Shown here: positions 10,622-20,381 of the stretch, one piece after another
How the letters are laid out: each line of letters begins with the position of its first letter
How positions within the stretch are numbered: position 1 is the first letter of the stretch
DNA from: Nemertoderma westbladi
Lineage: Eukaryota > Xenacoelomorpha > Nemertodermatida > Nemertodermatidae
Assembly: GCA_032718475.1 (NCBI GenBank)
Contig: JAUCBJ010005521.1
Coordinates: 1-45,120 of the forward strand
Length of the DNA stretch: 45,120 nt
Direction: 5' to 3'
Position numbers and translations under genes: made by a program
Notes under the pieces: generated by a model
Database searches by the model: none
Seen by the model: the letters and a program-made list of their open reading frames with translations, nothing else
Told to the model about the DNA's origin: nothing

Positions 10622-11215
10622 TTCGTGGGGCCTTCGCGCAGCATGAGAGCTTATATTAGAAAGTACATTATACTAATCTCTATCATATATACGAAAAAAA
10701 TATGAGCAAAGGCGAAGCCTCAGTTTGTGATAAACTAGTTGTATAAAGATAGATCCATTTCAGTTTGCCCTTATAAACTTTAACTGTCATTTGTAAACCT
10801 TCTAACTAGGGCTATTTAAGTTAAGTATGACATTTTTAGTTTTACAATACTCTTCTCCTTCATTAGCCTTGTTGCGCTCGTCCTGTTTTGTCTTAAAATA
10901 ATTTTTATAACTATTTAACTTTAACTATAAAAACCTTTCTAACTCGAAACTGTGAGAGTGATTTATGATTTATGCTGATTTTTGACAGATGGACACTCAT
11001 ATCCACTGTAAACTCGTTGCATTCGTTCGTTTTTTACTAAACTTCAGATTATTACTAAGCTTTTGACGGACTACATTAGCAGACTTAGCGATCAAAAATT
11101 ACGTCAAGGACGACGATGACGACGACAATGACAGCGGCAACGATGACGACGACAGACAATTCGTTAATGGGACCCATATGCTAAGGATTCGCTCACTTAG
11201 TGCCTCGCCCCACAC
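10622..11215 (-). repeat. dispersed repeat, copy 2 (inverted)
   Basis: This is the reverse complement of 2722-3345, with substitutions and indels. It includes the GGGGCCTTCGCGCAGCATGA end, a CAGTTTGCCCTTAT segment and a (GAC)n-rich stretch near 11110. The two copies are 7.3 kb apart in opposite orientation. Confidence 0.7.
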
Positions 11216-11239
11216 TCAGTTACCTAATCAGAATCATTA

Positions 11240-12030
11240 GAGGGATCCCAACGGCTCCTCAGCTCATTAGAACATGCTGCTTCTAGTGTTGGTCTTTTTA
11301 TTAACTCCAGAAAGACCAAAATTCTGACAGTTAACTTTGAAAGTCCTCAGCAAGTCTCTGATCGGATGAGCATAAGCTCAAAGGATGGTATGCTTGAGCA
11401 TGTGGACGACTTCTGTTACCTGGGATCATGGATCCGGAAGTCAGGTGAGGACCTTCGAATACGTAAGGGAAAGGCATGGGCAGCCTTGAATAGGCTTTCC
11501 AGGATTTGGAAGTCACCGAGAATTAATCGGAAACTTAAGGTCCGATTATTTAGAGCAGCAGTAGTTCCAGTACTCCTCTACGGGAGTCCATGCTGGGCTC
11601 TAACTGCTGAGGACACCAAATCTCTGGATGGCACATTCACAAGAATGCTACGCCGGGTTCATTGTGTCAAGTACAATGCACACATCTCCAACCAGACTCT
11701 ATATAACATTGGAGGTGTCTCATTGGTTCCCCCAAGCTTGACACTAGAACAAAATCGCCTCCGCTTTGCAGGACATTGCTTTCGCCGTGAGGACCAGCCA
11801 GTGCATAATCTTGTACTTTGGCAGCCTCATGGAGTGAATAAGCATGGTGGACAGCCCATGACTTTCTTGAGACGCATCTTAAAGGACACTGGCCTTAAAG
11901 ATGCGGATGATCTAGCAAATGTCATGGGTGATAGGGAGTTGTGGCGGTGCAATTTTGTTGACAAGCCGGCACAGCATTCTTAAAAATGCAGCTGCAATGC
12001 AGCATGCCGATCCTAGTAGTAGTAGTTACC
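11240..12030 (+). pseudogene. 5'-truncated LINE, longest copy (copy D)
   Basis: The copy begins inside the RT domain (FINSRKTKILTVNF-like sequence with a frame break before 11366). From 11366 it is open for 205 codons: VDDFCYLGSWIRKSGEDLRI, KVRLFRAAVVPVLLYGSPCW, LRFAGHCFRREDQPVHNLVL and GDRELWRCNFVDKPAQHS. This is the post-RT region of a jockey/RTE-like LINE ORF2. It lacks endonuclease and the catalytic YADD, so it cannot move on its own. It ends in the family terminus and a short TAG tail (about 12013-12026). Confidence 0.85.
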
Positions 12031-12331
12031 TAATAAATATTTACATTGGATTTCGACAGAGGCGCTAACAGCTGGCTACAGTAATTTCTATTACAAACAC
12101 ACAGATAGTGAGAGAGTAATACTGTAACTAATACTGATCTATGAATATTGCCATCCTAAAGCCAACAGCAGTGCACTTTATAACATAATGCCAAACAAAC
12201 AGCTAGTACCTGGCTTGTGTTTTTATCATTTCGAAGAGATGTGTTCGACCTTTGAGTTCAAGCAGCAGTGACCATCTATAGCTGTCTTTACAGTAATAAA
12301 TTAATTAATGGGCCTACTTGCGAGAGGTATA
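12031..12331. other. non-coding stretch
   Basis: No supported feature; this is the flank of the palindromic element that starts at 12332. Confidence 0.4.
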
Positions 12332-13616
12332 AGGGGTAACGAGGTGCCCTGAATCGAGTGGCGGGGTGTGTTTTTAATAAAATCACGAGGAAACGTTCAA
12401 AATGGTTGGTTTAAGTAAGCGCGGGAAGTCAAAATGATTTTGAAAATCGGCTGTGATTAGCTTCTACATATTTGACGTCACTACACAGTGCTCAGACAAT
12501 TTCTTATATTGTTTTCTATGGAGGGTGATTTTGGATCCATTCAAATATACATTTAATCTCGATCATTTCATCACATGTGAAAACAGAGTGTCTTGTGCGT
12601 ATTTTAGCACTACAATTAATTAAATTCATGATGATGAAAATAATATTGATAAAATGAATCAATTCAAAATTATAAACTCGCAGTTTGCCTGACCGGTATG
12701 CAAATAGTACTGAACCACTCAGCCCTATCCACCTATTGCATTGCAGTATCTTAGTATTGCTGTATTGCAGCTTTAAGTTCATTAAGTTAAAATGTGTACC
12801 GGTCACCTGTAGCGTAAGAGTTGTACAGCGGTAAGTTTTACTCAACGTAATGAACTTAAGCAACAATAAAGCAATAGGCCTACTCCGATACTATACAATG
12901 CAATAGGTGGCTAGGGCTGAGTTGGATACGGGGTCAGGCAATCTACCAAGTGTGCAAAATTGCAAACAGTATTATTTATAAGTGTTTGTAGTGTTAAAAG
13001 ACGCGTTTGACTCTCCGATTTCAATTGATATAAGCCAGGTGAGAAATGATTGTAGAGCGAAACAAATCAAATTATTGATGAACTCATTAATTGGCAATCA
13101 TTAAACTCTAAACTTTAAACATTAAATAATGTTGAATGACCTTTAGTCAGTCAGCCTTTGCTTAAACTTTTGTGGTGACTGGTATATATATTAAAGTTAC
13201 ATAGATATAACTTATGTAATCAATTTTGTAATAATATTAATTATACAATTTGTAAATTAAACATTTGTCTAAAGGTAAAATTATATTTCGAATTTATTTC
13301 ACATTATTCATATTGTTTTCTTAATTAATCTTAATCAATTGACTTTATTGTGCACGAAAATTATTGAACCTTACAAGGATGTAGATTAAATGTGTATTTA
13401 AATCGATCGAAAATCAACCCATAGAAAACTATATAAGAAATTATCTGAGCACTGCTAAGTGACGTGATGTCAAATATGTAACAGCCAATCACAGCCGATT
13501 TTCAAAATTGGCTTCCCAGGCTTACTTATACTAAAAACCGCCATTTCGACCGATTCTTCCTGTGTTTACAAAAATCACACACCCCGCCACTCGATTCAGA
13601 GCACCTTGTCACCCCT
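12332..13616. mobile_element. MITE-like element with long TIRs and TA duplication
   Basis: The left arm (12332-about 12538) and right arm (about 13400-13616) are inverted copies starting AGGGGT and ending ACCCCT, with TA on each side. Shared inner words include CTGAATCGAGTGGCGGGGTG, AAAATCGGCTGTGATT and GCTCAGA-AATTTCTTATAT. No transposase frame is present, so the element is non-autonomous. The TA duplication suggests a Tc1/mariner-type mobiliser, but arms of about 210 bases are long for that group. A second palindrome sits in its centre. Confidence 0.7.
12684..12942. repeat. inner palindrome inside the MITE-like element
   Basis: Arms 12684-12788 and 12844-12942 are imperfect inverted copies. 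Left starts TTGCCTGACC and right ends GGGTCAGGCAA; both contain CTCAGCCCTA-CCACCTATTG and TTAAGTTCATTA-GTT (in complement on the right). The loop is about 55 bases. It may be a second foldback element inserted in the first, or an internal part of the same design. Confidence 0.7.
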
Positions 13617-14296
13617 TATTCGATTGTTTCTAGCCCAACAATTTTTTTCGCGCACCAACCCTATTGATTCCCTTGATCATCCGGACGTGACCGGACAATT
13701 GCCGATTTTATTAGTTGTAGTTAGTGGATCGGCCCATATTAACCCTAATCCATCATGTCTGTCCCCTTCCATACTACTACTACACTTGTACCGAAAGTCT
13801 AATATTTATTGCTGAAGAATTACAACACATCGTACGCATTCATCTGTCCATATTTCCATATTTTCATCTGAATAAGAACTGTGGCAACGCAAACCGTAGC
13901 CAACTGCCACAGGTGATGTAAGAATATATAGAATATATAAAGTGTTTCATATAATTACTAATAAATACTACTTAATAAATTAATACGTAATAAATACTAT
14001 TGCTGGAAAGGTTGATATTAGCAGCTGTTTGAATTGTTTTGGATGGGAAAACGTGAGCATTCTGATCAATTAAATTTCGTTGTTGTTGTGCGTTAGACGG
14101 TCAGTGTGTCTGGTCGTAGTGAAATGTAAATTTAATAAATTGCACCAAAAAAAATATATAAAACAACAAATGTGAATATAGTTATATTTGGCATTACCAT
14201 AACATAGTAATACCATTTCATCTACATATGTTTCAAAAAAAACAAAAATTACTTTCAAATAAAACTAGCTAAATAGTCTGAGCCTGTTAAAAACGA
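13617..14296. other. AT-rich non-coding stretch
   Basis: No supportable gene. Short simple-sequence runs only (for example ACTACTACTAC near 13771). Confidence 0.4.
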
Positions 14297-14395
14297 TTTC
14301 TCCAATATGAATATGAGTACCGGGTATGCACAGGATATGAGTACCGGGTATGCGGGTACCGGGTATGATTTCTCCAATATGACTACCGGGTATTC
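14297..14395 (+). repeat. short GTACCGGGTATG repeats
   Basis: GAGTACCGGGTATG occurs twice, followed by GGGTACCGGGTATG and GACTACCGGGTATT. The word TTTCTCCAATATGA brackets the group at 14297 and 14369. This is a small degenerate tandem array. Confidence 0.7.
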
Positions 14396-14559
14396 ACGGC
14401 GGGAATTATCGTTAGATATGTGATAAATGTAGGAACAGTTGAAATTGTGTGTCAAAGTTTGTCGGTTTAGCGTAGTTTTCGTGTAATATTTAATAAGTTC
14501 TGGAATTTTTATTAATTATGTTTCCAAGAGATTTAGAATTGTTATTAATTTTATTTATC

Positions 14560-16085
14560 AAAGTTATAATTCACTTTGTTTCCAATATACAGTAGTCTGG
14601 TCCCAAATCCTGAAAATACGCCTAGAAAGTGATGGCGAAGGCAAATTTGGGTATTGGCTGGCATCCAACGGTTTTTAGCTAAATCGAGTGTGCTGATTCC
14701 GAATCCGTCTGATGCCAAGCTCAATTGTGCATTTTTGGGTCCCGTTTCACCATGGCAACAGGAGGTCATTTGCAAAACACCACTTTCTATTGACTCTACA
14801 TAATTCTAACCTTGACCTACCCCCCCCCCCCCCCCCCCCTAAACCGGCATCAGAGAATCCATTGAGGTACATTTTAGAACCCAGTTACCATGACAACTGT
14901 TCGATATACGTCTTCAAATGTCGTTTTTACTCCAAATTTAGGTGAATTTTTGCAAATATCAATAGTTTTCTAAACTATTGCCAAATACGTGTTCCCCTTG
15001 GGCTAAAATCATGAAACATTCCAAATATATTGTAAATATGAACCTCTATAATTTTAATGGTGGCGCCATAAAAATCGATTAGAAGTTGCCATGTATCCAT
15101 GGAAACTAGCAAAAAATAACCTTGTGCAATGTTTCATCACTTTACATATAGTTACTATCAGTTTAAATAGAAATCAATTTAGGGTCAATTACCTTACATG
15201 TTCATAACCCAAGACAATTATTTACCGACGCAGCTTGTCTTTTCTTATTACCATAGCAACGGGAATCATTTCGTAATATGTAGAATATCCGTCAGAAACA
15301 TGTCATGTGTTTCAGGTGCATAACAATATGTTATAGGGTCAACATTCATGATCACAAGCGAAGTCATTATTTCTATTGTTACCATAGCAACGGGCATATT
15401 TTATTATTTATGTATTTCCAATATCGTTATGGTATTTTATTCGCCTTAGAGGTTAATAATTTAAGGATTTTTGATATTTAAAAGAATATGGGGTCTTCTG
15501 TAGTTATTCTATTTGACAAAGTCATGTTTTATGGTCATAGCAACGGGAGTTTTCCTCCTAATACGGGAATAACTGTTGGGTTTCCCAAAATTTTTTAAAT
15601 AGTGCAGTTCAGACAAATTTTAAAATATGGGACGTATACCAAATCACTAAAATATATTTTAATTTACTTTATTTTCTTAGCAACGAAAGTTTACCATAGC
15701 AACCGGGGGTTTTTCATAAGAACATTTTTGCATAGGTTTTAAATAAGAGAAGCGTTATCTGTAGTGATGGCATGTTTTGTATAACAATGATAATTTTTGC
15801 ATAGCAACGGCTACTTTAGCTTAGCAACGACGTTTTTTCATTGTAACAGCGGTCTTTTCACTACAAAAACATATTTTATACAGAACATAAAAGGTGAGTT
15901 TTACAGTGGCAATCAACTATGTATTTGTTTTTTCCATAGCAACGGTAAGTTAATCCTAAGCAACGGCGACGTTTGTATAGTAATGACGAGTTTACCTTAG
16001 CAACGGAATGTTTTTACATGGTAACAACTAGTTTTCAAGGAATCCCAAGTAGTAACACCACCTTGTGACGAGTTTTCTATAGCAA
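14560..16085 (+). repeat. ATAGCAACGG-rich arm, left
   Basis: Words of the form CCATAGCAACGG or TTAGCAACGG recur about every 50-150 bases (near 15247, 15386, 15535, 15672, 15688, 15795, 15818, 15933, 15956 and 15988). From about 15300 to 16085 the sequence is the inverted counterpart of 33200-34005, nearly base for base around CCTTAGCAACGG and AACTAGTTTTCAAGGAATCC. Further left the same word style continues without a counterpart on the right. It is read as the long subterminal or terminal inverted repeat of the element holding the DTDVLVLL-family gene. Confidence 0.65.
14820..14839 (+). repeat. poly-C tract (20 C)
   Basis: Uninterrupted C run within the region that precedes the left arm of the composite element. 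Confidence 0.9.
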
Positions 16086-16310
16086 CTAGATACTAGATCA
16101 CGAGATAATCTTTTATAAATTTTGTGCGCTGGAATATAACGTGGCTTCTTTGAAGTCCCAGACTTCAGCCATAACTGGGCACATGTCATTTTACTGTAGT
16201 GGGCTTTGAGTAACACAAGAACATCTGTATCTCTAGACGATTCCACTATAGAATCTGCATCAATGTTCAGGCAGTGCAATACTATACGAGTGTCTACCTC
16301 TTAATCATTT
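16028..16310 (-). pseudogene. DTDVLVLL-family protein, downstream fragment
   Basis: On the minus strand the frame reads EVDTRIVLHCLNIDADS, then SSRDTDVLVLLKAH, LWLKSGTSKKPRYIPAHKIY, and decays after LSRD. I recognise this DTR..H / DTDVLVLL / GT.K..RYIP pattern from uncharacterised, multi-copy invertebrate proteins. The acidic DTD resembles PIN/FEN1-like nuclease motifs, but the fold is not established here. The expected continuation (a FHA-TGCD-like motif) is missing, because the inverted arm begins at about 16085. The matching upstream part of the same family lies on the same strand at 32487-32820, on the other side of the BEL insertion. Confidence 0.6.
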
Positions 16311-16394
16311 CCTTGCAGTGAAGATACTTCTAAATCTCTATCAGATGATCTGTGATAATTATATCACGAAGACCTCCTGCTACTACAAGTACCG

Positions 16395-16610
16395 GTAATG
16401 GTGAAAAATATCGAGACTTGAAAAATATCGAGAGTAAAAATAACGAGAGTAAAAATATCGAGAGTAAAAATAACGAGTGTTGAAAATTAACGTGATTAAA
16501 AAATATCGAGAGTAAAAATAACGCGAGATGAAAAATATCGAAAATAACGAGTGTTGAAAAATATCGAGTGTTGAAAAATATCGAGAGTAAAAATATCGAG
16601 TGTTGAAAAA
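16395..16610 (+). repeat. minisatellite AATATCGAG, left flank of the LTR element
   Basis: Units of 15-17 bases of two kinds alternate: AAAAATATCGAGTGTTG and AAAAATATCGAGAGT, with some TAACGAG variants. The same array resumes on the other side of the LTR element at 31123, so the element inserted into it. Confidence 0.85.
16606..16610. other. target-site duplication AAAAA, left
   Basis: AAAAA directly precedes the LTR terminus TGTTGCC and also follows the other LTR at 31123-31127. Five bases suits BEL/Pao. The surrounding array is full of A runs, so the match is only weak evidence. Confidence 0.5.
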
Positions 16611-18315
16611 TGTTGCCGTTATCCCGACACCAGGGGGGAAAAACGCCGATGCTGGAGGCGGGGCTTTACAGACCACGGAGTCCCGGCCAGTCACCGGATA
16701 TTGATTGCGGAGAAGGAGGAATTTCTTAGATGCAGGATTGCGGTTAAGGAAAAGTTGCATTGGTTGGATATACTCTTTAATGTAACTTCCTATAGTTGAA
16801 CCCTGATTGAGAATTAATTGGGCTTCCCCAAATCAATATACACCAAATATTCACAATAATTATACACGACAATATAAATCCCTACAGTATATTATTTAAT
16901 TACCCACTGTTCGCTCAGATTTTAGCCTAACTAATGTTCCCCAGATTTTCCCTCGGTCCTAGTCTTGATGCCATAGTGTCGGTGTCGGTCGACCCTATCG
17001 CGTGTCCGTTCCACCCCTCCCGAACCCCGAAGGGATCGATCATCGAGAACCAGCACGGCTTGGCTAAGGGTCGGTCCAGTCGGTAGACTCTGTCGCGTAT
17101 CCGTACCACCCCTCTCGAACCCCGAAGGGATCGGTCATCGAGAACCAGTACGGCTTGGCTAGGAGTCTGTTGTGTCGGTGGACCCGTTCGTGTGTCCGTC
17201 CCACCCCTCCCGAACCCCGAAGGGTTCGATCATCGAGAACCAGTACGGCTTGGCTAGGGGTCCGTCGGTTCATCGCAGAAACCCAACCACCTAGGCTTTC
17301 CGAGTCCTTATTCAGGCTCGTAGTCGCTTCGGTGGCCAAGAAACTACTCCGAACAGTCGGTAGGCCAGTAGAGTCCAGTCCTTTGTCTTTCGACCCCATC
17401 GCGTGTCCGTCCCACCCCTCGCGAACCCCGAAGGGATCGGTCATCGAGAACCAGTACGGCTTGGCTAAGGGGTCTGTCGTCGGTTCCCGTCGCAAATCCC
17501 TGGTACAAGCAGCCGGCGTTCCGATGTCCTTTTCAGGCTCGTAATAACTGCTGTTGACCAGAGACCGCTAAGGGCAGTCCTCGTCAAACCCTTCCTCTGT
17601 AAGTCGGCCGCCCTTTCGCGTGTCCGTCCCACCCCTCGCGAACCCCGAAGGGATCGGTCATCGAGAACCAGTACGGCTTGGCTAAGGGGGCTGTCGTTTC
17701 CCGTCGCAAATCCCTGACGCAAGCAGCCGGTGTTCCGATGTCCTTTTCAGGCTCGTAATAACTGCTGTTGGCCAGGGACCGCTAAGGGCAGTCCTCGTCA
17801 AACCCTTCCTCTGTAAGTCGGCCGCCCTTTCGCGTGTCCATCCCACCCCTCGCGAACCCCGAAGGGATCAGTCATCGAGAACCAGTACGGCTTGGCTAAG
17901 GGGGCTGTCGTTTCCCGTCGCAAATCCCTGACGCAAGCAGCCGGCGTTCCGATGTCCTTTTCAGGCTCGTAATAACTGCTGTTGGCCAGGGACCGCTAAG
18001 GGCAGTCCTTGTCCTTTAGGCCTGGCGCGTTACCAAATCCACCTCTACAGGCAGCAGGAAGTTGGCCAGGGCCTAATAGTACTCAGGCTAACCTGAATAC
18101 TGCTTAATTTTGTCTCCCACCCCTGGCCCTTATAAACATGAAATTATTCCCGTACACTGTAAGTCGCCCCAATGTTCGCCCATAAATCGCCCCCAGTTCA
18201 TTGAGTGTGCCCAAAACCCATGGTCCCGCACCCAGTAGTGATATCGGAATAATCATTTTAAATAAATACAAAAAATATTCAACTCGCGTTATGAAAAGTT
18301 GAAATACCGCGAACA
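16611..18315 (-). repeat. 3' LTR of the BEL/Pao element
   Basis: 1705 bases. In element orientation it begins TGTTCGCGG and ends CGGCAACA. It matches 29420-31122 with about 21 substitutions counted by eye, plus a 9-base deletion and a small complex indel in the other copy. It has a TATA-like TTATAAAC near 18130 on the plus strand (GTTTATAA on the minus strand) and candidate ATTAAA signals opposite 16775 and 16892. A GC-rich subrepeat block fills its middle. Confidence 0.92.
16999..17905. repeat. LTR-internal subrepeats (3' LTR)
   Basis: A unit of about 72 bases, with CCCCGAAGGGATCGGTCATC and GAACCAGTACGGCTTGGCTA, occurs six times, starting near 17000, 17095, 17190, 17400, 17618 and 17835. 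The last three belong to larger repeats of about 215 bases that also carry a CTTTTCAGGCTCGTAATAAC segment. The block is GC-rich and may act as an enhancer or package-type repeat. Open frames across it are artefacts of repetition. Confidence 0.85.
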
Positions 18316-18331
18316 GTCCCCCCCCCCCCCC
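18316..18331 (-). other. polypurine tract of the LTR element
   Basis: In element orientation a run of 14 G followed by AC lies directly before the TG of the 3' LTR. This is the position where plus-strand DNA priming occurs in LTR retrotransposons. Confidence 0.75.
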
Positions 18332-18500
18332 AATGACCTTCGTGAGGTCTATCGGTAGATTGAGTTTGTGTAGGTCATTCCCAATATAAAAAACCCAAAT
18401 TTAATATTGCATAGTCTTGATTAATTTGGCCTAGAGTTTATATATATATATATGTATAAAAATAAATGTTCAATAAATGTTCCTGGAATATCCCGATCCA

Positions 18501-19380
18501 CTATTTCTTTCTCTGATACGCCTTTCTCCTCTTCGCCCGTCGACTCTCATCGATCGCTATAGCTGGTAGAGGAGCGTCAACATCCATCGTGAGCAGCGCT
18601 TCGGCTTGTCTCCTGGTGGCTTTTCCTTTCGATGGCAACGGGATCATATCGGTTCGTCGTTCCAACTCGGAGTTGCGAGCCTCAAGGAACCACTCTCCGT
18701 CACCGAACTCCTCTTTATACGAGTATAAGCGTCTAAGGACTTCGAATGGGCCGAATAATCCGGCGCTCAGCAACAGATCCACGTAGTGGAAAGGTAGCGT
18801 TGCCGTCGTATGGAGGCGCTCCGGGAAGGAAAAATACCCGCACGCCATCTCCTGCGCGATATTCCGAGCGTTTCTCCGAACCTTGGTCTTTATGTGGCTG
18901 TTTGCGTATGTTTCAAACATGACCATATTTCCCATAGCGGTAACGTCTTTGGTAGGACATTTGATATAGCAGCGGGGGCTAGAGGAATGTCCACGGAAAC
19001 CGCACGTGGTGCAGAGGTTATATAGGATCAGACAGACGGAAACGTCGTGGCCCGATGTCGCGCAGTATGGGCAATAGAGTATCCCGAGGAGCTGGAGGCA
19101 CGAATCGGTAACCCGATTCCTTCTACCGCGTGGGCACTGCTCCAAACCACAGTCACCGCACACCTCCAACTGCATCTCTCGACCGGGAAATATCGGAATC
19201 GGGACGCCGACGTAATACTCGAGTCGTCGGTCGCTCTTCTGAATATTTGCGGTGGTCGGTAGCCCGCGGAAGGCTGGGCTTTTGCGTAGTAGGTCCTCGC
19301 TTCGATAACCTTCTTTGTGTCCCGTCGGTCTCAACTCAGACGACCGTTTCTGGCGGTGGATCCATTCGGTTTGCTCGGCT
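18501..19380 (-). CDS. accessory zinc-knuckle protein of the LTR element
   Basis: The open frame runs on the minus strand from a stop near 19380 to a stop at 18501; there is no ATG at its start, so it may continue from the preceding frame by frameshift or splicing. Its middle is cysteine-rich: CGDCGLEQC, then CPYCATSGHDVSVC (an exact C-x2-C-x4-H-x4-C zinc knuckle), then CTTCGFRGHSSSPRC (C-x2-C-x4-H-x5-C). The C-terminus is basic (RRAKRRKAYQRKK), as in nucleic-acid-binding or nuclear proteins. No signal peptide or membrane segment is present, so it is not an envelope protein. Function is unknown; binding of RNA or DNA is inferred. Confidence 0.6.
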
Positions 19381-20377
19381 TACCAACAGGTTAGTCGCAT
19401 AGGATCCTGAGGAACGGAGGGTGTGGTAGCCACCGCTGGTCGGCGAAGAGGTGCCGGGGTATTCGACGGAGGGATTCCGAGGAGATTGTCGGGAGTCGGC
19501 GCAGCACTGGGGCCCTTCTCGACCAATATCGCTGAGTGGGTCCATTGATTGCTGGTACTCGGAATCTCCGACGACCAGTCTTCGCCACCCGGGAAAGGAT
19601 ACGGGGATAACCTTTGGCACGTATCGCCGAAGTCGTTTAACGCGAAGGTAGTAACTAACTCCCTCGCAGGGCTACCGAAGCCGAGTGGTGAGGAAACGCC
19701 CGCTTCCGTCGCCGGTTCGGTGGAGGCAACCCGTTTGGCTGCCGGTTGGTAAGCGGCCTCCGGCTCGAGTTGTCGCTTCGGGGTGGAGAGTAGAACACCC
19801 TCATGTAGCCATAGTTCTTCCCCTTCCGAAGAAATCAGAGGCTCCTCCGCACCGAGAAGATCGGTAATCGTAGGGATGTCGTAAGGTCCGCTCTCGTCCC
19901 AGGAATCGATAACGGCGAGCGTTTTCGTCTCTCCCGGTGTGATGTTCTCAACCGCTTTGAACGCGTGGTTTATAACCTCGTTCCAGTCGTAGTCGACGAA
20001 GGAAAGAGGAACCGCCGTAATGAGGTTATCGAGAGTTTTACAGATAAACTTAGCGACGGTGTAGCACTCCATAACGACGTAGATGTAGTTCCGTCGATCG
20101 GGATTCTCCCACCTTTGGTGTATCGTCCACTTCCGGTCAACGTCCTTCCATCGACCCTCTCGCTCGCTCTTTATTTCTAATCCCGGGTATCCACCATATA
20201 TTTTATTATAATCCCGGAATTTCTGGGGTTTGAAGTCGATGCCGCCATTTAGCACAGCGAGGTAGCCGATCCCGGATTTCGTCGGTCTCACCTCTCGGAA
20301 TCCTCGCATGAACTCAGCGAATCGTAACCAGGCTAATAGCGTTTGAGTGTCGACGCAATGGCTAAGGGCGTTGAGGT
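19380..20377 (-). CDS. accessory protein, C-terminal half of exonuclease-like domain
   Basis: The frame is open from about 20377. It starts DDLNALSHCVDTQTLLAW, then GIGYLAVLNGGIDFKPQKF, WENPDRRNYIYVVMECYTVA and a proline/serine-rich tail to a stop at 19380. VDTQ-LL followed by W..P....YIYVVMEC has the order and spacing of the last part of an RNase D-like 3'-5' exonuclease (W.RPL...YAA.DA), with E in place of the usual D. It follows directly, in another phase, the Exo II-like segment at 20382-21101, so the two were probably one protein. The tail from about residue 165 is low complexity. Confidence 0.55.
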
Positions 20378-20381
20378 CGTC

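Noticed and set aside
2690-11215. A single 8.5-kb TIR transposon
   Set aside because: The inverted copies have different outer edges and no target duplication was seen; independent dispersed repeats are simpler.
16927-17722. Frames in the LTR (FGVREGWDGHA and similar)
   Set aside because: They arise from GC-rich LTR subrepeats, change phase from unit to unit and have no family similarity.
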